Shown: positions 24,961-38,400, counted from the first letter of the stretch. The stretch: 64,000 nucleotides of DNA from Nemopilema nomurai (GCA_003864495.1 ML133493.1:1681820-1745819); one strand, 5' to 3'. A program made the numbers and translations. Notes: generated from the sequence alone by a model not told the origin.

Positions 24961-25288
24961 CCGTAAATCCTCGATTTAGCTCCCTGGGGGCTTTTTCATT
25001 TTTGGTATTTTTGGATGGGGGCTTATTCGAGAGGGGGGCTTATGAAATTACCTGAAGTATGCCACATGAAAAGATAAGTTTTAAATTTCTTTCTTTTCAA
25101 AATATGAACAATAATCTAAGTATAAAGTAACATTTGATTAAGTTACTAACAAGAATATAAATTTTGTGGTGTTTCACTAAAATGCCAAAGGCAGCCTCAG
25201 GAGTTATTTGAGATCGAGGGGGGCTTATTTGAGGGGGGCTTATTTGAGGGGGGCTTCTTCGAGGGGAGGCCAATTCGAGAATTTACGG
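24961..25288. mobile_element. MITE with CCGTAAAT ends and GGGGGCTTATT repeats
   Basis: The element starts CCGTAAATCCTCGATTTAG and ends with the inverted form CGAGAATTTACGG, flanked on each side by TA. Inside, GGGGGCTTATTTGAG-like units recur at least five times, mainly next to the ends. The TA flanks fit a Tc1/mariner-type target duplication. Related degenerate copies lie upstream of RPL9 at 49.8-50.3 kb. Confidence 0.7.
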
Positions 25289-25582
25289 TAAATCAGCTGG
25301 ACAGTAGACAGCTCCTTTGGCTACAAACAGGAAGTAAGTCTCCTTCCAACATCGTGGCCTCGTTTGGTGTGTCTGCTGTATTAACCAATCAAAGATTTGA
25401 AGCTCATGCTGGCCTCGTTATGAGCAAAATTCTTCGAAAGTATGCGCTATCCCCGGAGGGTGTTACAGACGCTAGAATACGGAACAGGAGAAGCATAAAC
25501 ACTTTCGTTTTCTTGATCTGTTATTTGAAGAGCTATAGGACGAGAAATAGAGTTTATTTTGAAAATTACCCATCTCTTTAAT

Positions 25583-28500
25583 ATGGGTGCTTCAAGACTT
25601 GTTGACGTGGGCTCAATGAATCAAGGCAGTTTCTCAAGAATCGCTTCGTTCGTTTTTGAAATCCAGGCTGTCTGTTTGTCTAGTTTCTGTCTGGCCTATG
25701 TCTACCTTTTGTATATCGCATACAAACTGATTTTGAAGACAGCAGGAGTTGGAGATTGTGTTATGCAAAAGACAGGTAAGAGAAAGTCTTTTTCGGAAGC
25801 AAGTTGAGTTAATGTGTGTTATTATTTAGTTTGATTTCAGTACAGCTAGGCCATATACACTGGGGTCGCAAAAGTATGGAAACGATGGCCTAAAATCTGT
25901 CGCCAAGGCATTGATTACATGCGGCCATAAAAACATTTTGGCCATATTGTGGCGGAAAAAATTCAAATGGCGTCAGCAAAGAAAAAAAACAGGGTAAACA
26001 TTGTTTCTAGTTTTCAAAAAAAATATTTTAAACCAAAATTTTGCTGAAATAAATACTGAGTAGCGCGTTTCTGTCAACATGGTGAAAGTCCGAGAGTTTT
26101 CGGAAGACGAACGAGCAGCGGTGAAGTATTTGAGAAATGCAGGAAACTCATTTTCGGAAATTGCTAGGCAAGTTGGCTGCAGCAAGTCTGGTGCATAAAA
26201 AATTTGGAAAAATTTCAAAAAGACCGGTTCCATCACCAAACAGCCAAGTGTTTTTGATTTTTAACGTCTGCGGTAAATGACGTCGGCCATGACGGGAAAG
26301 TACCTTTCTGCAAGCCGATTCTCCTATTGATAGCAGGACATCAGTTACAAGGACATGTAAACTTAGAAAAAGTGGATGATAATAGAAAGAGTTTGTTTAG
26401 TAGAAAAATAACATCGAGAGGAAGGACCAGGACACTGCTCGATAAGCTTAAGCTTCTCAGTGTCCTAAAACTACCTTCGGATGCAAGGTAGAAACAAATC
26501 AAATTGTTGCTGTAGAAGTACGATGTTTTAGGACCACGTTCCGTTTATTTGAGCGTGCTCTTAAAGCTCTCTTAAGCTGAATTCACACTGGACGCGTCAC
26601 GGCGCGGCGCGTCATGACGCTGACCAAATATGGTGGGATTAATTTGACGCTATGCGCACGCATCGCGTTTTTCCAGCCTAGCGTCACGATGCGTCAAAGT
26701 TAAATAAATTCAACTTTGCCGCGTGCTGACGCTTCAGAACAATAGAAAACTTCGGGAATTGAGTCATCGTTCTCTTTCATAACCGGAACCTCAAAGCCCT
26801 ATAGTTTTAAAACATCACTTAAGTACGGGGACGTAGGTAGCACCTTAATGAACGGGTTTCTTTAAAGGCACGTTTCCCGAGGACACATTTTCCAACTTTC
26901 AGAGGAAAGCTTGTTGTATAAAACTGTTGATGGAGTGAAAGGGAATTAATCGACGATACAAAACGCCAAAGAGCAACCAAAATAAATGTTTCCTCATTTT
27001 TTCAAGGAAAATTTAAGCTCTGGCTTTGTTTTGTGTTACAAGAACAACAAGGCTGTCTTTGTGATAGGCAGACATTGTGTTGTGAAAGCATCAAAACCGA
27101 ATGACGCTCCCCGTATGACGCTTTGTGTGTGAACAGTCCAAATTTTTCCTCGAGTGACTCTTTATAACGCTAGGTGACGCGCCGCACCACGACGCATCCA
27201 GTGTGAATTCAGCTTTAGGGGCAATGGACGCTTCTAGATACATTTTCATATCATTACAAAACCATCTAACATACAATTCTGCAGAAATAAAATGCAATTA
27301 AGTAACACTAAAATTAAATATAAAGATGCTTACACAATTGCAACTAAATAAGGAGACTCAAGTTCAAGTTTTCATGTTTAAAATTCCACTACATACAAAA
27401 GTCTGACAACAATGCAACTAAATACAACAAATACAATAGTAATTAAATACAACACAAATTAAACATACTGCTGATATGGACTTTTGTAAGGAGAGGAATT
27501 TATTTAAGGAGGAGCTCTCTCAGTAGATAGACTAATAGAGGAGAGAGCAGCCCCTGAGCAAAGAACCTCATTATTCAACAAATTTTAACTTAATTCGAAT
27601 TGATCAGAAAAGGAAGAAAGTTATTTGATAGAGATATTCAAGACTGGTATTTGGTGCATGATTATTAATAAGATGAATTGATTAAGAAGAAGCTCTCTAT
27701 ATAGATCAACTAACTGAGAGAGAGAGAGTACTTGTAAACTTTGAAAAATTTCTTGTATTATGGAATAAAGACAATTGTTGACTTTTAGCTTTTATATCAC
27801 TGGAGTGGTTGTTCAGGGAACATTGCAAAATTTGACCGGAAAGGCATTTTGAGATGTAATAATTTCTTGCATTTAACTTGAGTCATTGAACACTTATGAG
27901 GTGTTAATGTTTATTTCAAAGTTTAAGTAACATGTGAAGCAAAACTTTTATTTTGCTTTGATTTGTAGATGACAATAATAAATGTCAGCAGAGAAAACTC
28001 CAGATAAACAAAATCAGAAGGTGCCACTCAGCACCAAATTTGTGCCATGTCCTGTTAGAAGACACTCATAAGTATGAGACAAGCAACATTCCTACAGCTA
28101 CTGTTATGCCTAGTACTCTGTCTAAAGCAATAACCTGCCAGGATGACGGAGGAACACAAACATCGACGAAGAAGCAAGATGAAGGAGCTGATACGACTAC
28201 AACAGTTAGCAGATTGCAACAGCATTCTTACAATAGAGAAGGAGTATCTGCAGGTGGAGCTGGAGATGGTGGTGATGATGAAGATAATGACAAGGGAGAC
28301 AAGAAGAAGAAGCCATTACCTCCAGATGATTTCAAGAATGAGGCAACAGAGGAAAAAGAGGACTGCCTTAATACGAAGAAGAATCAATCTGATGTGGATG
28401 AGCCAATGGAAGTTAGTTCTGATGAGGCTTCAGATATATCCATGAAGTCTGTCGATCAAGATGAAATTGATACATCTGTTATGCCATCCCAGGTAATGTT

Positions 28501-31500
28501 TGACATTTACATTATGATTCTGTCATGCTTTTCTGCTTAGTTACAGATATATGTTTTTGTTTGGATGATCTGTGTACTTACAGAGGAATTCCAAATCTTA
28601 GAAGAAAGTCATAGAAACTTCAATAGCCATAATAAAATTCTTATTTTGTTTCCTTGATAAGCAAAAAATGCACAAAGGTTTGTGAAAGGCTAATTTGATT
28701 TTAATATTTTCTAACCCATTTCTTGAATTTAGATACCAATTCCACTGGGGAACCAACAGCTTTATGAAATCAAGGTACTTGGTGAAGGATCTTTTGGCAC
28801 ATGTATTTTGGTTCAGAATAAAAGCAGTGGTAATTTGCATGCCTTGAAGAAGGTAATGTGCCAAGACACCACACATTTGGTTTTTAATTGCATTTGAGTT
28901 CCATATTGATTTGACTTGTACATTCTGTATTGATTTTGGAACATGTTATCTTTTGGTTGTAAAATTCTTGAAAATTTGGCGATAAATTGAAGTGTTTCTT
29001 GAAAAAGGATTTTCTGTAGATAAGAATCTTTGAAAAGCTGATGATGAAAACTTTCTACTGATATTTGCACAAATAATGCTTTCTCTATACATATTAGGAT
29101 TGAGAATAGCAGAAAGCCTAGAGTATTGATAGCATTGAATTAGGGAAATTGCACTTCTACACGATGCAAATAGTACTGTTACTTTGTTACTTTCTTTTAC
29201 CTTATGAAAAAAGGAAGTACAGAGGTTACCAATAAGATACATTTCTGCATTTGTGACAAAGAAGCATTAGACTAAAGGGGTCTGTCTAAAATGGTTTGTC
29301 AGGGCTGTCTTTGTCCTTTCAACTTTGAATGACTGCCTTTTCCCTATTTTGTTTGACAAGCCATTCAAAGAAAGTAACAATGTCAACACAACAGGCCAGA
29401 CTTGATTGTACTTGGGCCAGACTTGATTGTACATAGGCACATTGCATATTCCAAACAGCTAAATTTAAAAGAATAGAAAAATCTTGTCAAAACAAGTTGT
29501 GAATTTAATTTTTTTAGGTTTTACCAGTATTGAATTAAAAAATACTCTGATTGATATCTCTTATGTTGAGTTCAAAATTGTTTAAAATAATTTTTTATAT
29601 TTGTTTAAGGTGCCCAGTGTAAACCTCCGTCTCTTAATTGTTAAAGTTAATGTTTTGCAGATATGCAAGGACAAGTTTGAGTCATCAGAAGTATACATAC
29701 TAAGAAAGCTCCAAGGATCTCAAAACATTATCAAATTACATGAGATGCAGTCATACCATGATATGGTATACCTCTTGTTTGAGTTTGCTCAAGGTAAGAA
29801 GTTTTTCATCACCTACAGCAGCTAATGGTCTTTTTAATTAAAGTGAATGATTTTGAATTGTTTTGCTTTTTGGGTTTGTTTCCTTCTTTGTTACCAGAGC
29901 TTAAACAATTAGTTAAGTCAATTAAGAAGTTTTCTTGACTTATTTGAGTTATTAGTAATGAAGCAATGAAGGTGGTTTAGTATGGGGACAGATTGTGAAT
30001 CCCATGATGCCATCTAGTTGACACTTGGCACAAAGGATTCTTTCCAGGTACTAATGGCAGTGAATTTGCATCTGGAACCTGATTTTTCCAAGCCAGGATT
30101 GAAGGAAAAATCAGAAGATTAATTTTATTTTTAGGTGGAACACTGAAAGAATTCTTGTCTACATTCAAGAATAACCCATGCTTTTCTCATGAGCAAGAAG
30201 TGATTCAACTTTTTGGAGACATAATGTGTGGCATGGCCTATTGTCACGAGAAGTTGATCATTCATGCAGACATAAAAAGTTAGTTGTTTTTATAATGATA
30301 GAACTCTTTTTATTATTCACTCTGCTGCTGAAACTGATGTGAAATACTTGCTGTGCTCTTTCAAATATTCCCATAACTATAAAGGAAACACCCTTGTATC
30401 TGATAAATTTGATAGGCTTTTACAAAAAATGTTGCAGTTTAACTACCAATCTGGAAGCTTCATTAACTCTTGAACAATATATTCTACATTTAACTAACTA
30501 TATTCAACTGAAAAATTGTGACAAAGCTAATTTCTGAAGCTATTTCAGTTTTACCTTAACCGTATGTGAGATTCAAACTTTCTTATCCTTGGAAATTGCA
30601 AGACAAGGAAGACATAAGACTTACATGCAGAAATTTTTGTTGCTGATTTTGAATCTTTTGCTGATTAAAAACTCTGCTTTCAATTGATATAGTCTGAAGT
30701 TGTAAAGACTGGGATTCTTTGCAGGTGAGAATATTCTCATGGTCTCCCGGGGTGGTGCAAGTCAACGTGCAGTGCTTGCAGATTTTGGTCTTGCCATTGA
30801 TACAACATCACAAGCATATAACTTGGGGACATTGACTGCTAGAGGAACACCACGCTACTTGAGTCCAGAGGTATTTGTGCTTTTCTGTAGTTATCCTTGT
30901 GCACTGCAAAGTTTTAAGTCCTTGTAAGTCCTTTTAAGTTCACTGCAAAGTGTCCCTTGTAAACAGAGGTGCTATTTGAGAAGAGTAAGTATAAATAGAA
31001 AATAAAAAATTGAAAATAGAAATATGATATTGTTGTAGCAGGAAATGCACTGTCAATGGGACAGCACTGTTCAGGGCTTTTGGAATAAAAATTGTGAAAT
31101 TGAAACAGTGGAATCACAATAAAGTTAAATGAGAGCAATACAAACAATTGCCAAATCCTCAACTCCAATTGGATTTTTATGCTAGTGTGTATTACCCAGA
31201 CACTGCGCAGCCATTGGCCTATTTGGGGGGGGGGGGCTATACCCTCACATTTTTAAAGATAGATGGAAAAGCTCTCGTAAATGTGAAAATAGTAATTTTT
31301 GATTGAAATTATTGGTTGACAAGGATGAAGAACCACATATACACGAATTCAGCATTGCGTACAGCATACAGTTGAGACAAAACACCTTGTCAACGGTTGC
31401 TAATTGCGGTAGTAATTTTGGTCATTTTTATAATACCACCAGGTCGAGCCACAATGTGTGAGCAGCGAACGAAAAAAAGTTTTCGAGCGCAACTCGAAGA

Positions 31501-34500
31501 AAGATTGGAGATTAATTTTCAGCTCGCAAATTTCAGATTAAAATAAAGGCGGTTTTTTCACCACATCTTGATTCTCGAACTGGAATCACGCTCTTAAATA
31601 TATAAAGCAACACAAAGTTTCATAATATCACGAGACTGCTTTTACCTATGTATGAATATGTTGTTCCGCAATGGTGAAAGTTTGCTCTGACAAAAGCATT
31701 TGGTAGAGACAGTTTTTTTTAGAAGAAAAGCCTCCTTGCTTATTTTGCCGATGTAATGATATATGCATCTTTTCGTAGTAGCTATTTCAAATTTGTTCTA
31801 AACCGAATTGCATATAAAAAGGTGCAGTGAAGCTAGTACTTTTGGCATTTTCCGACTTTTCAACGGGCGTGGTTTCAAAAATTTCTGCTTGGTGTTTGCT
31901 TGGCGCGATTTTTTGGAAAATTTCTTATTGTTTCACATTGCCAACGGTGCTGACTTTCCATGTTCTCGAGGTATTAACCAAATTGTGAACGGCTTGTTTC
32001 TCTTGCTTTTGCAATTAAAACCAGTGATTCGTTGATTGAAAAACTCTGAATAGTAACCCCATGATAAAAAAGACCGTGCGGAAAAAACAAATTCGATCAC
32101 ATTGAAAACATTTAGTGTTTTTGATTTTTCACGTCTGAGGTAAATTCCCCATCCTTCTTATTTCTATCGGATTTTGAAGAATTACGACGGCCATCTCTCT
32201 CAACAACCCCCCACCTTGCAAGCCCAAGTGATATGTTAATGGTGTTTACAATGTGTATATCCTTGATGTACTGTAATGAAAGTATTTTCTTTGTCCTGAG
32301 TCTTGAAATCATTTGCTCTCAACTGGCAAATAATAAAAACGGATGATATAATGTGCTCAATGTCGTGTGCTGAACAGGGACATTTAGATTTGATCGAATT
32401 TGCCTAAGATGACAACATATTGTTCTGGTTGGAGATATTATGGTTAGTGCTCTGAACGGAAAAGAGCTCATCTGTTTTGGAGAAGTTTGGAGTTTAGCCT
32501 TTCTTCGTGAACTATTAAAGCCCGTTTTTGGGCTCTGAAATTTCATGCACCATAGCCTGTATGCTGTCATTCTACAGGCGGAATGAAATTTTCCCGTAAA
32601 TTAGCCATATCTAGACATTAATGAATTGATAAAATCTTTTTTGCGAATGATGGCATTTGGTACGTGACATTGCAACCAAACCAATGCAGAAGAATGCAAG
32701 TTGAATAGAGTTTTAATAAACTTTGTTTTTAAAGCTGATGAAGATAGATGAAAATAAGATGGCCTTGTAGTCTGCTTGAACAACTAGAACTCATGACGAT
32801 CGAAAAAGCCTGTTGCTTACAATGCAAGTCAGTTAGGCTAATTGTTCATAACTTTATGATCTGGCAATGATTCGTATCTCTAATGTTGCCTTCAACAGCT
32901 GATGACAATGTCTTCAGAAAAAGTAAAGTATTTTCTATGAACATTAAACTCAGGCACCTTTATCATGGTACCTTGATGACCGATGAACGGTTTGCCCTTA
33001 ACACAATGCCAACACAACTGCTTTAAAATTGATGTGTGCAGAGATCTTGAATTATCTACCTTATCTTTAGGACACATGCGTGTCTGAGGAAGTAGTTTTG
33101 AAGTCTGCAAATCGAAAATGGTTTCAATACAAGATGTAGTTGGATGATTTCACGTATGGGCGCTAAATCACGTGTGAAAACTGGCTTTCAAATAGCTAAC
33201 GTCCAAGTTATATATTCAATTGAAATAAAGTACGGCAAATCGTTAAGTGCAATACTAAAAGTAAGGTGATTTCCGTTTTAGATGATCAAGAGGAATCAAA
33301 TGAACTCGTTCGCCTCGGATGTCTGGAGCTGCGGCTGTGTGCTAATGGAAATTGACACAGGAGATCCCCCATGGAAGCAAGCAGAACACTTGGGGAATCC
33401 TGGGTACTATTTCATGGTAAGATGTTCTTGAGTTTTTAAGGCCATTTGTACTTAGTTGACTTCGAATCGATTCGAGACACAGCCCAGACCTAGGGTTCCA
33501 AGGGATTGAAACGACCTAAACATATCTATGAGCAAATTCCTTCAGCACCGCATAATACCCTCAACTTTCAAACATTCCCGTAAATAAGATGTTTAATTCT
33601 TGTCGAATCCCTAACCTAAAAAAGCAGTATGGACGATTTTTTTCAGATTTTTTTTTCGTTTAATCCCACTCAATTTTCTTTTGATGTCTTTTGTAACACA
33701 AAATTTTAGAGGCATCCTTCCTAAACTGGTTCGCATCCTCTAAAATAAAGACGTTGCAGAAGTGCGTTAGAGAATGGCGCGAGCATTGTCAATCAAAGGC
33801 TCCAGGTCGTGTTTTCTTGTTTGAGTCGTTATTTGATGTTTCAAGTGGAAAAACGGCCGTAAAATAGGCCCAACCTTTGTGTGGCCTTGTCCAAATGAAT
33901 CTTTATATTCAAGTGAACTGGAAAATGGTGGCTTATTGCTAGCTGACTTTTGCTAAAACTTAAGAAAGGCTGTTATTTCGATAGGATGGATAAGAATAGA
34001 GAGCAAAATGGAAAGATAAAGAAAGCAATTTGAGTATGTGAATTTTTGCATAAGGTTGGAGACAAGAAGGCAGTCTCCGTCTTGTCGTGAAAATTAGGCC
34101 CAATAACAATTTTTATGACCGAGGATATGTGTCGGATACAACTAAGCAAAGACCAGGGCTAAAAAATATTAGCTCGTTCGTAGTGAAAAATTATTCCCTT
34201 AATTTAGAAAACATGTAATAAATGGAGATGTCTTCGGTATTTTAACATAAATCATTCTTTGAAGTAGCTCCAAACCATAATGGTAGCCTCATAGATTATA
34301 AAACAAAAAGGGATGAGAGTGAAGTCTTCAACTAGAGTAAAATGATTAATTTTAAATTTTATATTTGATTCTCTACAGATTGGCATGGCGAATAAGCCAC
34401 CAATACCAGACAACAGACCACCGTTGCTTCAACGTCTCTACGAAGCAACATTGTGCTTGGATCCTTCGCAGCGGCTGACTGCTTTTCAGATTCTGCATGA

Positions 34501-34808
34501 GGTTGTTCTTTTTTTCAATGCTCAAAATTGTCGTTATTACCTTTAAATGTACTGTTATTACCTATATCCTCATTACCTTCTAAAAGGGAATATCAGTGAC
34601 AAAAAATGTTGCCATGGAAAACCATCGAAAACGCCACGTGAACGTATATTTTATCAATTGTTTGCTGAACCATAATGAATCACAATTATTTATTCAGATT
34701 ATTGTAGTTTATTTTGTTGCTTCTTTCCAAGTAAAAATAACGGATAATTTCATTCCAGGTGATACAATAACAGCAACACAGAACTATTTTGATCAGCATT
34801 TTGAATGA
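25583..34808 (+). CDS. Membrane-anchored, non-RD serine/threonine protein kinase
   Basis: Exons 25583-25775, 27969-28492, 28733-28852, 29661-29793, 30135-30278, 30725-30870, 33282-33416 and 34379-34501 join in phase to 506 codons. A short last exon ends at 34808; its acceptor is unclear (34698 or about 34782). Residues ~28-51 are a hydrophobic helix followed by lysines, which predicts a signal anchor with the kinase in the cytosol. Residues ~65-239 are an acidic, Gly/Asp/Lys-rich linker. The kinase domain starts near 250: GEGSFG (256-261), Lys278, alpha-C Glu289, HADIKSEN (367-374), DFG (391-393), SPE (418-420), then DVWSCGCVLME and GDPPW. Catalytic residues are present, but the Arg of HRD is Ala. 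The fold looks closest to the STE11/MAP3K group; I cannot assign an orthologue. Confidence 0.75.
25858..26260 (+). mobile_element. Tc1/mariner fragment, 5' end and start of transposase
   Basis: CACTGGGGTCGCAAAAGTAT begins right after a TA dinucleotide, as for Tc1 ends. An ATG at 26079 opens a helix-turn-helix reading frame with EFSEDERAAVKYLRNAG and FSEIARQVGCSKS, the paired-type DNA-binding start of Tc1 transposases. A stop codon breaks it at about codon 40, and homology ends near 26260. The catalytic domain and right end are missing. It lies in intron 1 of the kinase gene. Confidence 0.75.
26575..27214. mobile_element. 640-bp Harbinger-type MITE with TTA duplication
   Basis: The ends are inverted repeats of about 41 bp starting AGCTGAATTCACACTGGA. 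Each end is flanked by TTA (26572-26574 and 27215-27217), the target-site size and sequence of PIF/Harbinger elements. TGACGC and its complement recur many times just inside both ends, like subterminal transposase-binding repeats. There is no transposase frame, so it is non-autonomous. It sits in intron 1 of the kinase gene. Confidence 0.85.
27505..27735. repeat. Diverged pair of GCTCTCT hairpin repeats
   Basis: Two related blocks, near 27505-27560 and 27675-27735, each carry an AGCTCTCT arm and an AGAGAGAG arm around a loop containing TAGAT. Both can fold as hairpins. They lie in the kinase gene's first intron. Confidence 0.45.
29394..29432. repeat. Two-copy 21-bp tandem repeat
   Basis: GGCCAGACTTGATTGTACTT followed by a second copy 21 bases on, in the kinase intron before the exon at 29661. 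Confidence 0.85.
30871..33281. other. Long kinase intron (2.4 kb)
   Basis: Between the activation-segment exon and the exon starting MIKRNQMNSF. It holds a 12-G tract at 31225-31236 and a 31-base block at 32114-32144 that recurs at 26247-26280. No exon or complete mobile element was recognised. Confidence 0.6.
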
Positions 34809-35487
34809 ATCACCGAGTTTTATTAATTGATTCAAACTTCGTATAAGGAGGTATCTTGCTACTATCTGATAATTTGTATAAGATAAATCTAGATATATGG
34901 GTAAATTTAGTGCTAAAGAAATAATTTCGTATCTTAGAACAATATTCTCGTTGCTTTGTATATTTGGAAATTTGTCTACATATTTTGGGTACAGAATAAT
35001 AATCGCATGATTTGTAAAAATTATTATTTTATTCTGTATACATGTAGTTTCGCACAAATATCATCGATGAAAAAGCTGTTTTTTGTTTTGTATTGACACA
35101 AAATTGCAGAAGAGCTTTGGAAGTTCAGTATTATATCAATGATTTTATACCAATTCATAGACCTAATATATCAATGATTTTAATTGATGTTTATCCGATT
35201 ACACTGTAACCCAACAAAATTACAACATTTGATCCCCCCTAGATTGACGGAATTCCCTGTATTTTGATGAAAGGAGGATAATATTTACATTATGGCAAAG
35301 GGAGAAACATGTTCAATAAAATGCCATATAGCTACAGCAATGTCGATGATATCAAATGTATAGAGAATTCGCAAAGGCATGAATATCATAAGAAACCAAG
35401 AGGTCATACATACTCTGTCAAGTCAAATGTCTCGAGCTTGAAACAAGCCTGTTGAATTGGCAGGCTAGATTGGCCTTGCGCAATCCA
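34809..35487. other. Convergent 3' interval
   Basis: The kinase gene ends at 34808 on the plus strand and the unknown eight-exon gene ends at 35488 on the minus strand. This AT-rich stretch holds both 3' flanks. AATAAA occurs at about 35316 for the plus strand. Nothing else was recognised. Confidence 0.5.
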
Positions 35488-38400
35488 TCACACGAGATAA
35501 GAGCAATGTTGCCTTAGAGAGTCATTGGGAAAATGTTGGTTCCAGAGCTGTTCCCAACAGCTGTTGTTTTGGGAAGTGTTATGTTCATGGGTTTCTCTGA
35601 AACGGTGTTTATGTTCCAGCAGTAGCTCTATATCGCTTTGCTTCCTTCTTTCAAGTTGGAAGAAGTGTTCGCTCAAATTAGACATAAGTTCTTCTTGCGA
35701 AGAGGCTTTTCCTCTTCTGTTCCTTAGGCTAAAAAATATTTTGAAAGGTCAACAGTTTTCTTAAAGAATACACCTTAAATCTGCAGATGAAACAAGAACA
35801 TAGATTGTATATCATGAAATTATTTGGCATCAAATACCTGGTTACACTGCAACGAGAGATTCTGACAAAAGGGGTTAAATTTGTGCAGATGGTCACTAAA
35901 AAGGTCAAAAACTTCATCACCTGGCCATTAAGGTTCCGAATCTCTAGACTCAATAAAAGTGAAGACATGATTTTTTTAAAATTCAGGGTAGCCTTCCACT
36001 GAAGGCAGCGTCTGTCGATAACAACTTCTATAATAAGGGTGCCTTCCCCATAAAAGGGAATTGGAAATTGCTTCTAATCCTAATTCCTACTTTGCTATTT
36101 CGGAAAAGCAGAATCAACACATCATCTAGTGGATTTTTTGAAGTCTTGATGAAAATAATTAAATATTATATAAAGTTAAGGTAGGAGGTAGAGTTAGGAA
36201 CAACCGTTTACAGTGGTGTCAAAGGCGATTTGTTGTTGGCTGTGTGCTGGTCCATTTTTAATAGATCGAAATGGCTGTGCATGAAATCGATTTATTAATA
36301 AAGTTGTGGTAATGGACGATCTCACCAATCTTTAGCTGTATGCCTGTTATCACCGCCTTAGGCCGTCGACAGAATAAAAACCAGTCTTTTGTGCTTTTGG
36401 TCGTCTTTTCTCCAGCAAATCGAAGAACTAACTAACTAACGTTTGGGTTCGTATATACATGATATGATGATTCATTACATAATGTAAATAAGTTGGCGTG
36501 GGAAAGGAAGGGCTAGGCGAGCTGTGAATAGCTTATGAAAAGAGGTGCAAGTAGATGTGTCCGATGAGTGAAGGTGTAAACAAAAGAGAGGAAATGTTGT
36601 CATAGTTGTGAGAGGATAGTGATGCAAGGAAATTCCTATAGGTGAAATAAACAGGGTGATTATGGATGGCTGGATGAGAAAAAATAAGAATGAATGGAAC
36701 ACATTGTCGTACCACGAGAAGTACCACCCTTATACCAAAACACACGCTCCAACGAAAAAGCAGTAGAGCCAGCATGAAGATGAGTCACGAACGTAACAAA
36801 TGTCTCCCGCCTTTGTAAATATGCGCATTAGGATCAACAAAACTTTGAGCCTCCTTGTTGTTGCTTATTAGAAAGCGACCATTTACTTTAAATGAGAATT
36901 TGTGACTACATGGCATCCAGATCGAATATGTAGAAAACAAATCCAGAAAACAAATTGCGACAAACCTTGAAATGAAATAATCTTCTTCTTGAACAACTTG
37001 CTGGTCATGATATTCACAGCATGCAAAAATTATTTTTAAGTAATCAACGATTAATCCTTTCGATTGAAAAACCAGGTCAAGCACAATATTTACTGGGATT
37101 GACAGGAAACGACTTCCATTCCGCGCCCATTTCTCGAACAACTGTTCTGAAAAAATAACAAGTTGAATTGATCGACGACTACCACCTAGCCGATAAATTT
37201 AAAGCATGACATATGCATAAATGGTAAAAGACAATGTGTCAAATGATAAAGACAAATAATGTCCATGTATTAAAGCTATAACGTGTTTAAAGTTTTGATA
37301 ATTTCAAAAAGATCCACAGCTGCAGTACGTCAACCGATTAGAGTTAATAATGTCACTTTAACAATGACACTAGCACAAGTGGCAAATGTAGGAAAACCTC
37401 TTCCTTATCAATCTCTTGAGTGATTTTGGCTTTTCTCGTCAACCGGCTCAAATCTTACACAAAAGCAGTCAATTGGATCGAATAAAATTCAGGATCAAAT
37501 GAAAATCAAAAAGTTGCACATTCATCCAAAATATCTCCTTAACAATGACCTTTAAGAGACAAAACTCCAAAGAAATTAGGAAACCGTATTAAAAATATGC
37601 TGCGTTAGATAGTCAGTGTTCCTTTTCAACAAACTTGACAAGCCTGACTTAGACCCAGAATTACAAAGCACATTTTCCATTACGTATTTATTTGCCTGTC
37701 TCACCTTTGAGGTACTTGGTAACCACTGACTTGGACTCAGCATCTCCATCGCAGAAAAGAAGAAAAGCAGTTTGCAAGAGTAAAATGACGCCTTGTTCAT
37801 TCACTGTAACTGCATCGAATATGGCAATCCAATCATCTTCATGTGAACGAAAAAAAGATTTCAAATACAAAGGGGCGGAGGTCAAGATCGAAAGAGCTGG
37901 TTCATTTGGAAATGCCACACTAATTTTCGATAATTTTTCAAAAAAAAGATTACTTTACTTCTGTTTGTTAGCTTGCATAACAGAGCTAAAAACTGAAAGT
38001 CATGAAAGTTCACGTCGCAAGGGAATTTTTCATGGAATATTGATGAAAGTTTGCTATTGGATAAAGGAGTCGGTTAAAGCAGCATGGCCTGCCTACAAAA
38101 ACTGAAAGGTAAAAGTTCAGTAAACGACTTCATGACCAACCGCAAATTGTATTAGCAGGTTTGCAGTAATAAAAATTAAGCAAACTTTTCACGCAGCATA
38201 CAATGAAAAAGGCAGAGCACATTGCAATAAGTAGGGGATACTGGACGAAACTGTTCCAAACACAATCAAATTTGTAGTCACCAAATTACTTACGATAGAC
38301 TTTTGCATTTTTCGATTTATTTGAGATCACGCTTTTCAATAGAAGGGCACCTGATTTAATAGAGAAGTGTTCGTCGAAAACATTCGTCGATCCTTCCACT

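Noticed and set aside
28143..28445. Alternative 100-codon frame inside the kinase linker exon
   Set aside because: It is a shifted reading of the repetitive acidic linker; the used frame joins both neighbouring exons in phase.
36195..36430. Possible LTR end with a primer-binding-like TGGTGTCAAAGGCGAT after TTACAG
   Set aside because: No second LTR, no gag/pol frame and no target duplication were found; the motif alone is too short to call an element.
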